Origin: Solimonas variicoloris DSM 15731 | GTDB taxonomy: Bacteria > Pseudomonadota > Gammaproteobacteria > Nevskiales > Nevskiaceae | Reading direction: 5' to 3' | Assembly (NCBI RefSeq): GCF_000382285.1 | Contig: NZ_KB907931.1 | Location: forward strand, 1-64,000 | Length of the DNA stretch: 64,000 nucleotides | Part shown: piece by piece, positions 40,924 to 49,964 of the stretch | How positions within the stretch are numbered: position 1 is the first letter of the stretch | How the letters are laid out: each line of letters starts with the position of its first letter | The notes under the pieces: generated by a model | Databases searched by the model: none | Told to the model about the DNA's origin: nothing | Seen by the model: the letters and a program-made list of their open reading frames with translations, nothing else | Position numbers and translations under genes: made by a program

Positions 40924-41871
40924 TCAGGGCGCGGTCGCGCTCAGCCGGAAGCCGGGCAGCGTGGCGCGCGGCGCCAGGCGCAGCGCAGCGCCGCGCGCTT
41001 CGAGCTGCGCGATCAGTTCGCCGACGCGCGGAATCACGCCTTCGTCGCTGAGCGCGGCGGCGAGTCGCGGATCGCCGAGCAGGGCGGTGACCGGGCGCGG
41101 TTCGCCGTCGATCCAGGCGAGCCGGCCGACTAGGCGTACGCCGTGGCTGTAGTCGGCGTAGCGCTCGCCGTGCACGGTGCTGAGCGGCTGGATCGCGCGG
41201 CCGTCGCTGCGGTGCCAGCCGTAGATCGCGACGCGATCCGGGTTGCGCCAGAGGCGGTTGGTCAGCACCAGATCCTTCTTGTCGCCCGCGGTCAGGGCCG
41301 CCGGCACGGCGCCGAACGCGCTGCGTTGCCGCAGCACCAGTTCATTGTGGCGCCAGTAATACGCGGTCGAGCGCATGGTGTCGCCGGCCGGCAGCGGCTG
41401 CGGCGCGAGCCGGATCGACGACTGCGCGTAGATCGCGTCGACCATCTTGCGCGTCGGCAGCACGAAGCCGTAGCGATCGGCGACGTCGAGCGCGGTGGCG
41501 AGGCGCATCGGCACCAGCAGGTAGTCGCTGTCGCTGCCGATCGCCAGATAGTCCGGCGCCACGCACAGCGTCACCTCGGCGTTCGCGCCCTGCACGCGCA
41601 CCGGCACGAGCCGGCGCAGGAACGAGGGCACGTTGCCGGCCAGCAGCTGCGCGCGGATCGCCGCTTCGCGGGCGTCATCGTCGAGGCCGGCGATGTCGTG
41701 CACGAAGCGCGTCGCGTCGGGCGCGCCAGCCGGGCGTGCCGGCAGCGCCGCGCTCGCGGCATCGCAGACGCCGGCGGCTTGCGCACGCGCTGGCACCGGC
41801 GACGAAAGCGCCGCGACGGCCAGCGTGAAAAGGGCGGTGAGGGCGCGGACGCGCGGGCTAAGGCGGCGCAT
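40924..41871 (-). CDS. Exported protein of unknown function
   Basis: This 315-residue protein has a signal peptide (LTALFTLAVAALSSPVPARA) and two Cys likely to be paired after export. The body includes VPVRVQGANAEVTLCVAPDYLAIGSD, shown here only in part, RYGFVLPTRKMVDAIYAQS and HGVRLVGRLAWIDGE. I do not recognise the family; conservation of the LPTRKMVDAIY stretch suggests a structured enzyme-like domain rather than a repeat protein. It stands alone, convergent with dnrN, with 150 bp to the next gene, which hold nothing recognised. Confidence 0.78.
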   Translation of the reverse strand: MRRLSPRVRALTALFTLAVAALSSPVPARAQAAGVCDAASAALPARPAGAPDATRFVHDIAGLDDDAREAAIRAQLLAGNVPSFLRRLVPVRVQGANAEVTLCVAPDYLAIGSDSDYLLVPMRLATALDVADRYGFVLPTRKMVDAIYAQSSIRLAPQPLPAGDTMRSTAYYWRHNELVLRQRSAFGAVPAALTAGDKKDLVLTNRLWRNPDRVAIYGWHRSDGRAIQPLSTVHGERYADYSHGVRLVGRLAWIDGEPRPVTALLGDPRLAAALSDEGVIPRVGELIAQLEARGAALRLAPRATLPGFRLSATAP

Positions 41872-42021
41872 CCGACACGGCCTCTGGTCTGGGGCGGGCA
41901 AACGGCGTCCCGCCAGCGGTTCGTGTCAAGGCTCTGGGCTCCGGGAGGAAACGGGGCAACGCAGCGATAGACCGCGCCGCCGGTAAAAAGTTCCGGCGCG
42001 GCGCGCCGCGTCATGTGTACG

Positions 42022-43065
42022 CTAGAACACCCATTTGGCCAGCGCCAGGAAGCCCTTCTTCCACGGCACGCGATGCGAGACGCCGGTCTGCCGGCCGATC
42101 TCGTCACGGTGCGCGACGTACCAGTCGTAGTTGCGCACCAGGGCCTCACGGTTGGAGTGCTGCGGCGTATAGCCGAGCTTTTCCTCCAGATGCGCGATCG
42201 ACACGAAGCTCTCCTGGGCCGCGGTCTCGTAGATCCACTGGTACAGCGGCGACAGGTGCAGGCGTTCCATCAGTTGCAAGATCGCGATCGCCGGGGCGAC
42301 CGGAATGCCGATCACGCGGCCGCCGTGGCCGGCGCGATCGAGCACCGCCTGGAAGTTGTCGCGCATGCTGCCGAACTCCTTGGCGCCGACGTTGAAAGTG
42401 TCGTTGACGGTCGCCGTATCGAGCGTCGCGCAGCGGTGGATCACCTCGCAGAGATCCTCGACGTCGAGCAGCTGATAGCGGTTGTCGCCGCGGCCGAGCA
42501 CCGGGAAATTGCGGCCCTCCCAGGCCCAGTCGTAGAGCAGCTCGAAGGCGCCGAGGCGCTCCGGTCCGACGAAGCTCTTCGGGCGCAGGATCGGCACGCA
42601 GCGATTCTGTGCGCGCGCCGCCAAGCACAGTTTCTCGGCCTCGATCTTCGATTCGCCGTACGGGCCGACGCCGTGCAGGCGATCACCTTCGCTGATCGGG
42701 TGATGGTCGGGAATGCCGTAGACGGCCGTCGACGAAATGTAGATGAAGCGTGCGATGCCGTGCCGCTGCGCGCCGTCGAGCAGCAACTGCGTGCCCTCGA
42801 TCTCGGTCGAGAAGATTTCTTCGCGGCTGCACAGCGGCAGCGCCGCGGCGCAGTGCACGACGACGTCGATATCCTGCATCGCGCGTTCGACGGCCGGCGC
42901 GTCGCGGATGTCGCCGAGCTGGGCGTCGACGCGGTCGCGCTCCGGATAGTCGAACGGGGCGATGTCGAGCGAGCGCACCGCGTGGCCGCGCGCGAGCAGG
43001 TAGCGGCACAGATTGATGCCGAGGAAGCCGGCGCCGCCGGTGACGAGAAAGCGAAGTCGATTCAT
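42022..43065 (-). CDS. NAD-dependent epimerase/dehydratase (extended SDR)
   Basis: This 347-residue extended SDR has the Rossmann motif TGGAGFLG and the catalytic YGESK motif (Tyr and Lys) with Thr/Ser in YISSTAVYG. It should act on a nucleotide sugar or sterol-like substrate; the sequence does not say which. Its start overlaps the stop of the PRPP-synthetase-like gene (ATGA), so the pair is co-translated. Pairing with a PRPP synthase homologue hints at a nucleotide or sugar pathway used under low oxygen, since an FNR box lies upstream; that is inference. Confidence 0.9.
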   Translation of the reverse strand: MNRLRFLVTGGAGFLGINLCRYLLARGHAVRSLDIAPFDYPERDRVDAQLGDIRDAPAVERAMQDIDVVVHCAAALPLCSREEIFSTEIEGTQLLLDGAQRHGIARFIYISSTAVYGIPDHHPISEGDRLHGVGPYGESKIEAEKLCLAARAQNRCVPILRPKSFVGPERLGAFELLYDWAWEGRNFPVLGRGDNRYQLLDVEDLCEVIHRCATLDTATVNDTFNVGAKEFGSMRDNFQAVLDRAGHGGRVIGIPVAPAIAILQLMERLHLSPLYQWIYETAAQESFVSIAHLEEKLGYTPQHSNREALVRNYDWYVAHRDEIGRQTGVSHRVPWKKGFLALAKWVF

Positions 43066-44039
43066 GAAGCGCTCTGGTGGGGCAGGCCCGGATGCAGCGC
43101 GGCGATGGCGACGGCAACCGGCATGCTCGAATCGAGAACCGTGACGCGCGCCGCGTGCGGCGCATCGAGACGGAACGGCGGCACGCTGTCGCACAGCACG
43201 AACTGGCCGATGCGCGGATCGTCGAGCAGGGTCGCCGCGCTTTCGGTGAACAGGCCTTGCGCGACGGCGACGTGGATCGCCGCGGCACCGGCCGCGGCGC
43301 AGGCGTCGATCGCCCGGCGCAGCGTCGCGCCGGTGCTGAGCAGGTCGTCGACGATGATCGCGGTTCGACCCTGCACCGGACCGGTCAGCGTCTGGCCGCT
43401 CAGCGCGCCGCGATCGCGGAATTTTTCCATGTAGCCGCTGGCGACCGTCCCTGCGCTGCGACGTTCCAGCGCGCGCCGGAAGCGCTCGGCGCGCTTGATG
43501 CCGCCGGCGTCCGGCGAGACGGCGATCAGCTCCTGCCCGACGAGTGTGTCGGCGAAATGGGCGGCGAGCAGTTCCGCCGCTTCGAGATTGCGCACCGGAA
43601 TGCGGAACGCGTTCTCGAACGCGGCGAGGTCGTGCACGTCGAGCGTCAGCAGCGCGTCGAGCCGCGCCGCTTCGCACAGGGCGGCGAGGTAGCGCAGCGT
43701 CAGCGGGTCGTTCGGCTCGGCGCGGCGGTCTTCGCGCGAGTAGCAGAGATACGGCGTCACCGCGGTCACGCGGCGCGCGCCGGCGTCCTTCAGCGAGGCG
43801 CAGAAGAACAGCAGGCGGCAGAGCTTGTCGTTGACGCTGTCGCCGGGCTCGCCGTACAGGGAATGGAGGACGACGGCGTCGCGGCCCTGCACGGCTTCGA
43901 GCGCGCGCAGCTTGTTCTCGCCGTCGGCGAAGCGCAGCTGCTCGTGTGCCGCGAGCGGCAGGCCGAGGCGCGAGGCGACGCGCAGCGCGACGCCGCGGTC
44001 GCGGTCCAAGGCGTACAATTGCAAGGCGTTATCGAACAT
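43062..44039 (-). CDS. Ribose-phosphate pyrophosphokinase-like protein
   Basis: This 325-residue PRPP synthase homologue has tandem phosphoribosyltransferase folds. [27 protein letters not shown] (ATP region, here cited as its core [13 protein letters not shown]), [16 protein letters not shown] and the PRPP loop [11 protein letters not shown] are present. The loop differs from the housekeeping VDDMIDTAGT and is nearer the class seen in accessory or archaeal-type enzymes. It is therefore probably a second enzyme, not the main prs. A GGAAGAACGG-type ribosome site precedes the ATG and a perfect FNR box lies 67 bp upstream, pointing to anaerobic expression. Confidence 0.88.
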   Translation of the reverse strand: MFDNALQLYALDRDRGVALRVASRLGLPLAAHEQLRFADGENKLRALEAVQGRDAVVLHSLYGEPGDSVNDKLCRLLFFCASLKDAGARRVTAVTPYLCYSREDRRAEPNDPLTLRYLAALCEAARLDALLTLDVHDLAAFENAFRIPVRNLEAAELLAAHFADTLVGQELIAVSPDAGGIKRAERFRRALERRSAGTVASGYMEKFRDRGALSGQTLTGPVQGRTAIIVDDLLSTGATLRRAIDACAAAGAAAIHVAVAQGLFTESAATLLDDPRIGQFVLCDSVPPFRLDAPHAARVTVLDSSMPVAVAIAALHPGLPHQSAS

Positions 44040-44105
44040 TCCGTTCTTCCGGGCGCTTGCGGCGCCCCAGCCTCATGATCATGCCCCCGCTGCTTTGTGC
44101 CGCTC

Positions 44106-44119
44106 TTGATCCGCATCAA
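44106..44119. promoter_or_regulatory. Perfect FNR box between divergent genes
   Basis: TTGAT-ccgc-ATCAA is an exact FNR consensus placed between the leftward PRPP-synthetase-like gene and the rightward DUF2127 gene. Class II geometry would put starts near 44071 (leftward, 32-nt leader) and 44154 (rightward). Either or both could be controlled. Confidence 0.85.
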
Positions 44120-44181
44120 GGAGCCGGCGGCTTGCGTCCTCCACGATGGCGCTTCCCCAGACGGAGCCGCGGCAAGCCGGC

Positions 44182-44676
44182 ATGAACGGCCATACGCAAG
44201 CAGCAGCCGAAGGGCTGCCGGCGGCCGCCGTGCTGGCCAGCGTGTCGTTGCGCGGCATCGCGCTGTACAAGATCGCCAAGGCCGTGGTCGCGATGCTGAT
44301 CGCCAGTGCCGTGCTGGCGCTGGTGCGGCCGGAGGTACGGCCGATCGTGCAGAGCTGGATCGCGGCGCTGCCGATGCAGGCCGAGCAGGACCTCGCGCAG
44401 GGCGTGCTGACCTGGCTGGTCGCCAACGGTCCGACGCGCATCCATCTGCTGAGCCTCGCCGGCTTCGTCTACGCCGGCCTGTTCGTGCTCGAAGGCGTCG
44501 GGCTGTGGTACCGCAGCCGCTGGGCCGAATGGCTGACCGCGGTCGAGACCTCGCTGCTGCTGCCGTTCGAGCTCTGGGAGCTGTTCTGGCGCCCGTCGTC
44601 GGTCAAGGCCATGGTGCTCGCCGCCAACGTCGCGATCGTTCTCTATCTGTTTCGCGGTCTGCGGCGGCGCGCCTGA
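44182..44676 (+). CDS. DUF2127 family membrane protein
   Basis: This 164-residue protein has four predicted membrane helices and the DUF2127 pattern, with LRGIALYKIAKAV near the start, a paired-helix middle and WAEWLTAVETSLLLPFE later. Function is unknown for the family. The ATG at 44182 was preferred because an FNR-directed transcript should start near 44154, after the alternative ATG at 44146. If that model fails, the longer form is possible. Confidence 0.85.
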   Translation: MNGHTQAAAEGLPAAAVLASVSLRGIALYKIAKAVVAMLIASAVLALVRPEVRPIVQSWIAALPMQAEQDLAQGVLTWLVANGPTRIHLLSLAGFVYAGLFVLEGVGLWYRSRWAEWLTAVETSLLLPFELWELFWRPSSVKAMVLAANVAIVLYLFRGLRRRA

Positions 44677-44764
44677 GGGCCCGGCGGCGGCTCGGTCTGC
44701 TGCGTTTGCAGCAGTTCGGCTGGCGGGCGCGGCGCTAGGCTCGCGCCATGGCATGGAGATCGCG

Positions 44765-44995
44765 ATGAACGAGGCGCATTGTCCATTCGAGTTCAATTTC
44801 GAGCCGGCGACGTTCAAGCGCGGCGACACCGTGAGCTATCGCGATCCGCGCTTCACGGGTTTTCCGTTCGTGGCGACGATCCATGCGGTGTACGACGACT
44901 GCATCGAGATCGTCGATGCGTCCGAGCCGGACAAGGTGTTGCGCGCGACCCGCGAGAGCCGCCCGCGCGTGATCGACGACTCGGCGTCCGCTTGA
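44765..44995 (+). CDS. Small protein of unknown function
   Basis: This 76-residue protein has no membrane helix. Its core (FKRGDTVSYRDPRFTGFPFVATIHAVYDD, cited here only from RGDTVSYRDPRF) looks like a small beta-rich, SH3- or KOW-like fold. The ATG at 44765 has ggag 6 nt upstream; an ATG four codons earlier (44753) is an alternative. No family recognised. It lies 88 bp after the DUF2127 gene on the same strand. Confidence 0.65.
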   Translation: MNEAHCPFEFNFEPATFKRGDTVSYRDPRFTGFPFVATIHAVYDDCIEIVDASEPDKVLRATRESRPRVIDDSASA

Positions 44996-45169
44996 GCCCT
45001 CGGCCCGGCGGCGCGGCGGACGCGTCGCGCGTCTGCGGCTGGCCCGCGCCGGTGCACGCAGGTCCGCGCCGGCAGCGGACCGGGCATGGCAAGATCGGAG
45101 CGCGGCAGTTTGCCGCATCCGCGGGGGATTGAGCCGCAGGTCGCGCCGAACCGCGACGGCGGTCCGGGC

Positions 45170-47053
45170 ATGCGTCGGGCGCTTCCGTTCATCGTCATCG
45201 CGGTCATCGTCGCCGGCTGTGCGGCGCGGCCTGACCTCGACCTGCGTCGCGTCGAACTGCGCGACGCCTACCGCGGTTATATCGACAACGTGCTCCTCGA
45301 CGGCCGCTACAGCCGTGCGACGCAGCAGGCGCTGGCGCTGGAGCCGGCAGCACAGGGCGATATCACGGCGGACGCGCGCCTCGACGCGCTGTGGCGGAGC
45401 CGGCGGCTCGACGAGACGGCGCGCCTGTTCGCGACCGCCGAACTCGCGCTCGAACGCGCACAGCAGACCGAGCGCAAGGATCCGGCCGCGGCGCGCGGCT
45501 GGTACCTGCTGGCCGCCTGGCGCGCCTACCAGCTGCTCTACACGCCGCAGGGCGCGCGGCTGTCGCCGCTCGATCTGCGCATGCATCTGGCGCAGGCCTT
45601 CCTGTCCGCAGCGACCGGCGGTTACGTGATGCTGCGCACCGGCGTGCCCGAGCAACGCTTCGCCGCGAGCGTCGAGCGGGCCGGCGCCACGCAGTTCGCG
45701 GTGTCCGTCGACGCCTACCAGCTCTACGAAGCGGGCCATTACGACGAATACCAGCTGGCGTGGTCGATGGCGGCGCCGGAGCTGCGCACGCGCTACACGC
45801 GTGACGGCGTCGGCGTGCCGCTGGTTGGCATCCGCAACAACGCGCACGAGTACCCGATCGATCGCTACTACCCGCCCGAGGGCATCGGCGCACCCGTCAC
45901 CGGCGTGCTGCGCTTTCGTGCGCCCGATGCGGCGGACGCGCCGGTCGCCACCGATCTCGCGCTCTACGATGCGCGCCGCCATGCGCAGATCTGCGTCGCG
46001 CAGCGCGGCTATCCGCTGGCGGCCGACTTCACGATGCCGTACGCCGCGCTGCTGAACCGCGCGCATCTGTCGCAATGGAGCCTCGACGCGCTGCTCGACT
46101 TCCGCCACGGCGAAGCGCATCGCGGCATCTTCATGCTGGAGCCGTATCGGCCGGACAAGATCGTGGTGCTGATGGTGCACGGCTTCTGGTCGAGTCCGGT
46201 GATCTGGCGCGAACTGAGCAACGATGTGCTCGGCGATCCGGCGCTGCGCGAGCGCTACCAGGTCTGGCACTACCTGTACCCGACCGGCGTGCCGTTCTGG
46301 GAGGCGGCGCGGCGCTTCCGCGCCGATCTCGACGGCGCCGTCGCCGAAGTCGCGCCCGGCGGCGTCATTCATCCGCTGATTCTGGTCGCGCACAGCATGG
46401 GCGGCCTGCTCGCCAAGAGCGCCGCCGTCGATACCGGCACGAGGCTCTGGGACGCCGCCCTGCGCGTGCCACCGGAGCGGCTCGATCTCGACGCCCGCGA
46501 GCGCGACGAACTGCGCGACAGCCTGATCTTCAGCCATCGGCCGTACATCGGCCGCATCGTCTTCCTCGGCGTGCCTCAGCACGGCGCCGCGGAGGCCGAT
46601 TCCACGCTCGCCAGTTTCGGCAAGCGCCTGATCTCGCTGCCGACCACCGTGCTGCAGACGCTGGCGACGCGCCTCCGGCAGGGCGACGTGGTCAGCGACT
46701 TCTCGGCTTGGCTGGCGTCGCGCGGGACGCCGAGCGCCGTCGATTCGCTGTCGCCGCAGTCGCCGGTGACGCGCGCGTTCGCGGCGTTGCCGGTCGACGC
46801 GTCGATCCCGTTCCATTCGATCATCGGCGTCAAGGAGAACGGCCGCGACGGCCCGGGCGACGGCTGGGTCAGCTACGCCAGCGCCCACCTCGACGGCGCC
46901 GCCTCCGAGCTGACGCTGCCGGTCGGCCACTCGCAGTTCGACCAGCCGGCGCCGCTGGCCGAGGTCTACCGCATCCTGCGCCTGCATGCCGACGCCGAAC
47001 TCGGCGCGGATCCGTCGTCGCCGCGGCCGGCTTGCGAGATCGCGCCGCACTGA
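45170..47053 (+). CDS. Lipoprotein alpha/beta-hydrolase
   Basis: This 627-residue protein starts with a lipoprotein signal (IVIAVIVAGC). The first 350 residues are helical then beta-rich and unassigned. The second half is an alpha/beta-hydrolase: VLMVHGFWSSP is the oxyanion region, VAHSMGGLLA holds the nucleophile Ser, and a late His is in LPVGHSQFDQP. It is probably an esterase or lipase on the periplasmic face of a membrane. The ATG at 45170 was chosen because the lipobox follows directly. The next 350 bp hold an inverted-repeat element, not a gene. Confidence 0.88.
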   Translation: MRRALPFIVIAVIVAGCAARPDLDLRRVELRDAYRGYIDNVLLDGRYSRATQQALALEPAAQGDITADARLDALWRSRRLDETARLFATAELALERAQQTERKDPAAARGWYLLAAWRAYQLLYTPQGARLSPLDLRMHLAQAFLSAATGGYVMLRTGVPEQRFAASVERAGATQFAVSVDAYQLYEAGHYDEYQLAWSMAAPELRTRYTRDGVGVPLVGIRNNAHEYPIDRYYPPEGIGAPVTGVLRFRAPDAADAPVATDLALYDARRHAQICVAQRGYPLAADFTMPYAALLNRAHLSQWSLDALLDFRHGEAHRGIFMLEPYRPDKIVVLMVHGFWSSPVIWRELSNDVLGDPALRERYQVWHYLYPTGVPFWEAARRFRADLDGAVAEVAPGGVIHPLILVAHSMGGLLAKSAAVDTGTRLWDAALRVPPERLDLDARERDELRDSLIFSHRPYIGRIVFLGVPQHGAAEADSTLASFGKRLISLPTTVLQTLATRLRQGDVVSDFSAWLASRGTPSAVDSLSPQSPVTRAFAALPVDASIPFHSIIGVKENGRDGPGDGWVSYASAHLDGAASELTLPVGHSQFDQPAPLAEVYRILRLHADAELGADPSSPRPACEIAPH

Positions 47054-47074
47054 GCGCGCCGCGCGGCTTTGGCC

Positions 47075-47375
47075 AGGGCCTGTCAACGCCGAGAACGGCG
47101 GTGTGGCCGAGTCCGTTGGGCCGCAGCGCCAGGAACGAGGCGCGCGATGTATTCGACGTACAGGCGCGACCAGGCCGTTCGCGAAGCCAGCGGCCGGCGC
47201 GCGACAAGCATCGATGAATGGGGGTAGTTCCTTCTGGAGCTGCCAAGCGAAGCCGCCATGCGGCGTTGCGATGCGCTTCTCGGGAATCACCCAGGTGCAC
47301 GGCCCGCGCCTGCCCCAGGGATGGGCGGCGCGCCAGGCAGCACCACAGCGACGCTCTCTGACGTTAACAGGCCCT
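47075..47375. mobile_element. 301-bp MITE-like element with inverted ends
   Basis: The left end reads AGGGCCTGTCAACGCCGAGA and the right end, reverse-complemented, AGGGCCTGTTAACGTCAGAG; with one gap about 20 of 24 positions agree. The interior has no open frame with a transposase and no signal I recognise. It fills most of the 354-bp gap between the lipoprotein hydrolase and a monooxygenase-fold gene. No clear target-site duplication was found next to the ends. It may be a non-autonomous transposable element or another dispersed repeat. Confidence 0.6.
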
Positions 47376-47407
47376 AGAATCCGGCCGAACTCGAATCGGA
47401 GCTACAC

Positions 47408-47710
47408 ATGTTCATCGCCATGAACCGCTTCAAGATCGCTCGGGGCCGCGAGGAGGACTTCGTCGAAATCTGGAGGCAGCGCGACAGCCATCTCGACGGT
47501 GTGCCGGGTTTTCGCCAGTTCAGGCTGCTGCGCGGCGCGAGCGTCGACGACCACACGCTGTTCGCCTCGCATTCGGTCTGGGACTCGCGCGCGGCTTTCG
47601 AGGAATGGACACGCTCCGAGGCCTTTCGTCTCGCGCATCGCCATGCCGGCGATACCAAGGGCATCTACCTGGGCCATCCGCAGCTGGAAACGTTCGAGGC
47701 GGTGCTGTGA
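47408..47710 (+). CDS. Antibiotic biosynthesis monooxygenase (ABM) family protein
   Basis: This 100-residue protein is a single ferredoxin-like ABM domain (MFIAMNRFKIARGREEDF, PGFRQFRLLRG, SHSVWDSRAAFEEWTRSEAFR with the fold's Trp pattern). Relatives include HmoA/IsdG haem-degrading enzymes and quinone-modifying monooxygenases. A haem-binding His can be proposed in LAHRHAGD but cannot be confirmed. The ribosome site ggag lies 7 nt upstream. It stands alone. The 248 bp after it hold nothing recognised. Confidence 0.85.
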   Translation: MFIAMNRFKIARGREEDFVEIWRQRDSHLDGVPGFRQFRLLRGASVDDHTLFASHSVWDSRAAFEEWTRSEAFRLAHRHAGDTKGIYLGHPQLETFEAVL

Positions 47711-47958
47711 GCATGGCCGCACATCGAGAGCGGCGCTGGCAGCGGTCGGCATGCGCCGGAGCGTTGTGACGCCAGGGCGCGCTGCCGCGGCGCAGGGCTC
47801 TGGCCTGGAGCGTCGATCGACGATGGGCGGCGATCGTGCTGCCGCGGAGGCGGGGACGTGATCGTCCCGCGCCGCGTAAAACTCTATCGCCTGCTTCCGG
47901 CGCCACCGGCTTCTGCCGCACGCATCGAGGATGCGGCAGTGCCGATGGACATGTGCTC

Positions 47959-48363
47959 TTAGACCGCGGCCTCAACCGGCGCGGCATCCGCCTCGGGGGC
48001 GAGGATTACCGGGGCAGCCGCCACGGCGGCAACAGGCTGGACGACCACGGGCGCGGCCGGCGCATACTGGTCGAAGAATGCCTTCACCTGACGGTCGGCT
48101 TCCTGCCGGCTCACCTGGTAATGCATCTGCACGAGGCCGGCGAGCACGTGGACGTTGCCCTCGGTGCGGCCGAGGTCGGCTGCGTGGAGCTTGTTCCAGG
48201 TGGCGTTGGCCGTCGGGATCAGCGTCTTCCATTTCGCGACATGCGCGCGCGCTTCGGCGAGCGCGATGGTGCGCAGCTGGTTCTTGGTGGGAGTGCCGGG
48301 CGCGCGGCGCACCTTGGGAGGGGCGGCGTCGTACTGCGGCTTGCGGGAATGCTTGGGTCTCAT
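47959..48363 (-). CDS. CsbD-like stress protein with basic N-terminus
   Basis: This 134-residue protein has a basic, Pro-rich N-terminus (KHSRKPQYDAAPPKVRRAP) and a C-terminal stretch WNKLHAADLGRTEGN followed by LAGLVQMHYQVSRQEAD, which resembles the CsbD/YjbJ fold seen in general stress proteins. The last 30 residues are Ala/Val/Pro-rich. The ATG at 48363 follows AGGAAATC. It lies 180 bp after the cold-shock gene on the same strand. Family assignment is by pattern and is moderate. Confidence 0.7.
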   Translation of the reverse strand: MRPKHSRKPQYDAAPPKVRRAPGTPTKNQLRTIALAEARAHVAKWKTLIPTANATWNKLHAADLGRTEGNVHVLAGLVQMHYQVSRQEADRQVKAFFDQYAPAAPVVVQPVAAVAAAPVILAPEADAAPVEAAV

Positions 48364-48543
48364 CTGATTTCCTGGTTGGAGGGGCTGCGGCGATGCCGCC
48401 GTGCGATCGGCAACCGAGGCGACGCGGGCGTATGGGCCTGGGCTGTACTGCGCTGGCGACAGGGCCAATCCCGGAAGGGCCGCCGAAAGGAAACCGCGGC
48501 TCTGGGGTGAGCCGCGATCTTGAAGCTACTGCTGTTGCCGCGA

Positions 48544-48759
48544 TCAGCCGATCGGGCGGATCTTCGTCGCCTGCATGCCCTTCGGGCCGCGGGCGGCGAC
48601 GTATTCGACTCTCTGGCCTTCGGCGAGCGACTTGAAGCCGCTGCCGTCGATTTCCTTGAAGTGGGCGAAGAGGTCTTCACCGCCCTGCGAAGGCGTGATG
48701 AAGCCGAAGCCCTTGGCATCGTTGAACCACTTCACGGTGCCGCTGGAGATATTGCTCAT
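48544..48759 (-). CDS. Cold-shock domain protein (CspA family)
   Basis: This 71-residue protein is a single cold-shock domain with RNP1 KGFGFIT and RNP2-like DLFAHF, and the start [13 protein letters not shown]. It binds single-stranded RNA and DNA and can unwind RNA hairpins. The ATG at 48759 has AAGGAA upstream. The 295-bp gap between this gene and the omega homologue should hold its promoter and leader; a short hairpin (gtgccgc/gcggcac, 48836-48858) lies there. Confidence 0.95.
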   Translation of the reverse strand: MSNISSGTVKWFNDAKGFGFITPSQGGEDLFAHFKEIDGSGFKSLAEGQRVEYVAARGPKGMQATKIRPIG

Positions 48760-49054
48760 GGATACATTCCTTTGAAGAAAACGGGCAACCCGCCCGCGAA
48801 GGCGCAAATGGTCAAGGAACGCATCTGGGAATTTCGTGCCGCGACAGAACAGCGGCACTAACTAGCTGAATACACTGCTTGATACTTACTGGGGCCAACA
48901 TACGCGCATTCGTCCGCATTGTCGAATCAGCGCATATCGATGCGTGCCGGTTCGCGGCGCGCCTGCCTTGGCGAGAAGGGCCCGGCAGCGATGAAATCAT
49001 GCGGGCTTGGCGCGCGCGCCGACCGGGATGCCGGCGCGCCGCGCGCGGCGCGGC

Positions 49055-49306
49055 TCAGGGATCGAGCGGCATGAACTCGATCGTTTCCTGGCGCAGCGCA
49101 GGCGGATCGGGTTCGCCGAGAACGGCAGCCGTGACCAGCCCCGCGGCAATCTCCTGCAGCGCCAGGACCGTTGACTTGTGGTCGCCCCACGACAGCTGCG
49201 AGTCAGCGCCGCGGGCCAGCTGACGGGCGCGCTTGGCCGCGATCAAGGTCAGCGAAAAGGAATCGGGAACGCGGACGAGACAATCCTGAATGGTGACGCG
49301 TGCCAT
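49055..49306 (-). CDS. rpoZ: RNA polymerase omega subunit homologue
   Basis: This 83-residue protein matches bacterial omega: MARVTIQDCLVRVPDSFSL, LIAAKRARQLARG, the conserved K in DHKSTVLALQEIAAGLV. Omega aids RNA polymerase assembly and, in gammaproteobacteria, forms part of a ppGpp site. The ATG at 49306 gives the family's usual MARVT start. It is not beside gmk or spoT, where rpoZ normally lies, so it may be a second copy or a displaced gene. Its neighbours are stress genes. Confidence 0.88.
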   Translation of the reverse strand: MARVTIQDCLVRVPDSFSLTLIAAKRARQLARGADSQLSWGDHKSTVLALQEIAAGLVTAAVLGEPDPPALRQETIEFMPLDP

Positions 49307-49472
49307 ACAGTTATCCATGAGGACTCACCGCAAGAGCACGGTTGAATCATTGTATGCGCATTCGGCGAACGCCATTGGCCAACAGCCGCACTGGCGAAGA
49401 AGCGGCCGCCGTGCGCGCGAAGGTGTGCGATAGCGGCCGATCCCGAGGCGCAGCCTCCCGAGTGGAACAGAC

Positions 49473-49964
49473 ATGGCCCGGATTCATCGCGTGCGCGGCA
49501 TCGACGGCAACCACTATCCGGCGGGCTCGTTCCGTGGTGACGATGGCCAGTACTACCCGCGCGGATACTTCAAGGGCACCGATTCCCGATACCACCCGGC
49601 CGATTCGTTCATCGGCGTCGATGGCCGATATCATCCGAAAGGGCATGTCCTTTTCGAGGATGGCGTCTATCGTCCCGAAGGTCATTTCCGCGGCTCCGAC
49701 GGCGCCTACCATCCGGCGCACTCGTTCGTCGGCGATGACGGGGGCTATCACCCGCCGGGGGCCTTTCTGGGCCAGGACGGCAAGTACCATCCGCGCGGCT
49801 GCTTTCGCGGTCGGGACGGGCGCTATCACTACGCCGCGTCCTTTCTCGGCGAGGATGGCAAATACCATCTCGAAGGCGCGAGGCTGCTCGCGAACGGCGA
49901 ATACCAAGTCCCCCCTGACCGCCTGCAGGACGAGTTGCGCACCCAGCAGGGCGTGGACTGCTGA
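49473..49964 (+). CDS. Protein built of eleven 13-residue tandem repeats
   Basis: This 163-residue protein has 10 leading residues, eleven tandem 13-mers and 10 trailing residues. The repeat consensus is DGxYHPxGxFxGx; examples are DGQYYPRGYFKGT, DGKYHPRGCFRGR and DGAYHPAHSFVGD. There is no signal peptide or membrane helix. Regular Gly, aromatic and His positions suggest short beta-hairpins stacked into a solenoid or meander, perhaps binding metal or carbohydrate. MORN and WG repeats look different. I do not recognise the family. It is divergent from the omega homologue. Confidence 0.85.
   Translation: MARIHRVRGIDGNHYPAGSFRGDDGQYYPRGYFKGTDSRYHPADSFIGVDGRYHPKGHVLFEDGVYRPEGHFRGSDGAYHPAHSFVGDDGGYHPPGAFLGQDGKYHPRGCFRGRDGRYHYAASFLGEDGKYHLEGARLLANGEYQVPPDRLQDELRTQQGVDC
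49503..49931 (+). repeat. Eleven 39-bp coding tandem repeats
   Basis: Each 39-bp unit encodes one 13-residue repeat of the protein at 49473-49964. The units differ a good deal in codon use while keeping the protein pattern, so the array is old and selected rather than freshly expanded. The 271 bp after the gene show nothing recognised. Confidence 0.85.

Noticed and set aside
48836-48858. Hairpin upstream of the cold-shock gene as a terminator
   Set aside because: The stem is only 7 bp and no T tract follows; it may simply be part of the leader or spacer.
49503-49931. Regular 39-bp repeats resembling a CRISPR-like array
   Set aside because: The repeats are back to back without spacers, lie in frame within a coding gene and encode a consistent 13-residue pattern.
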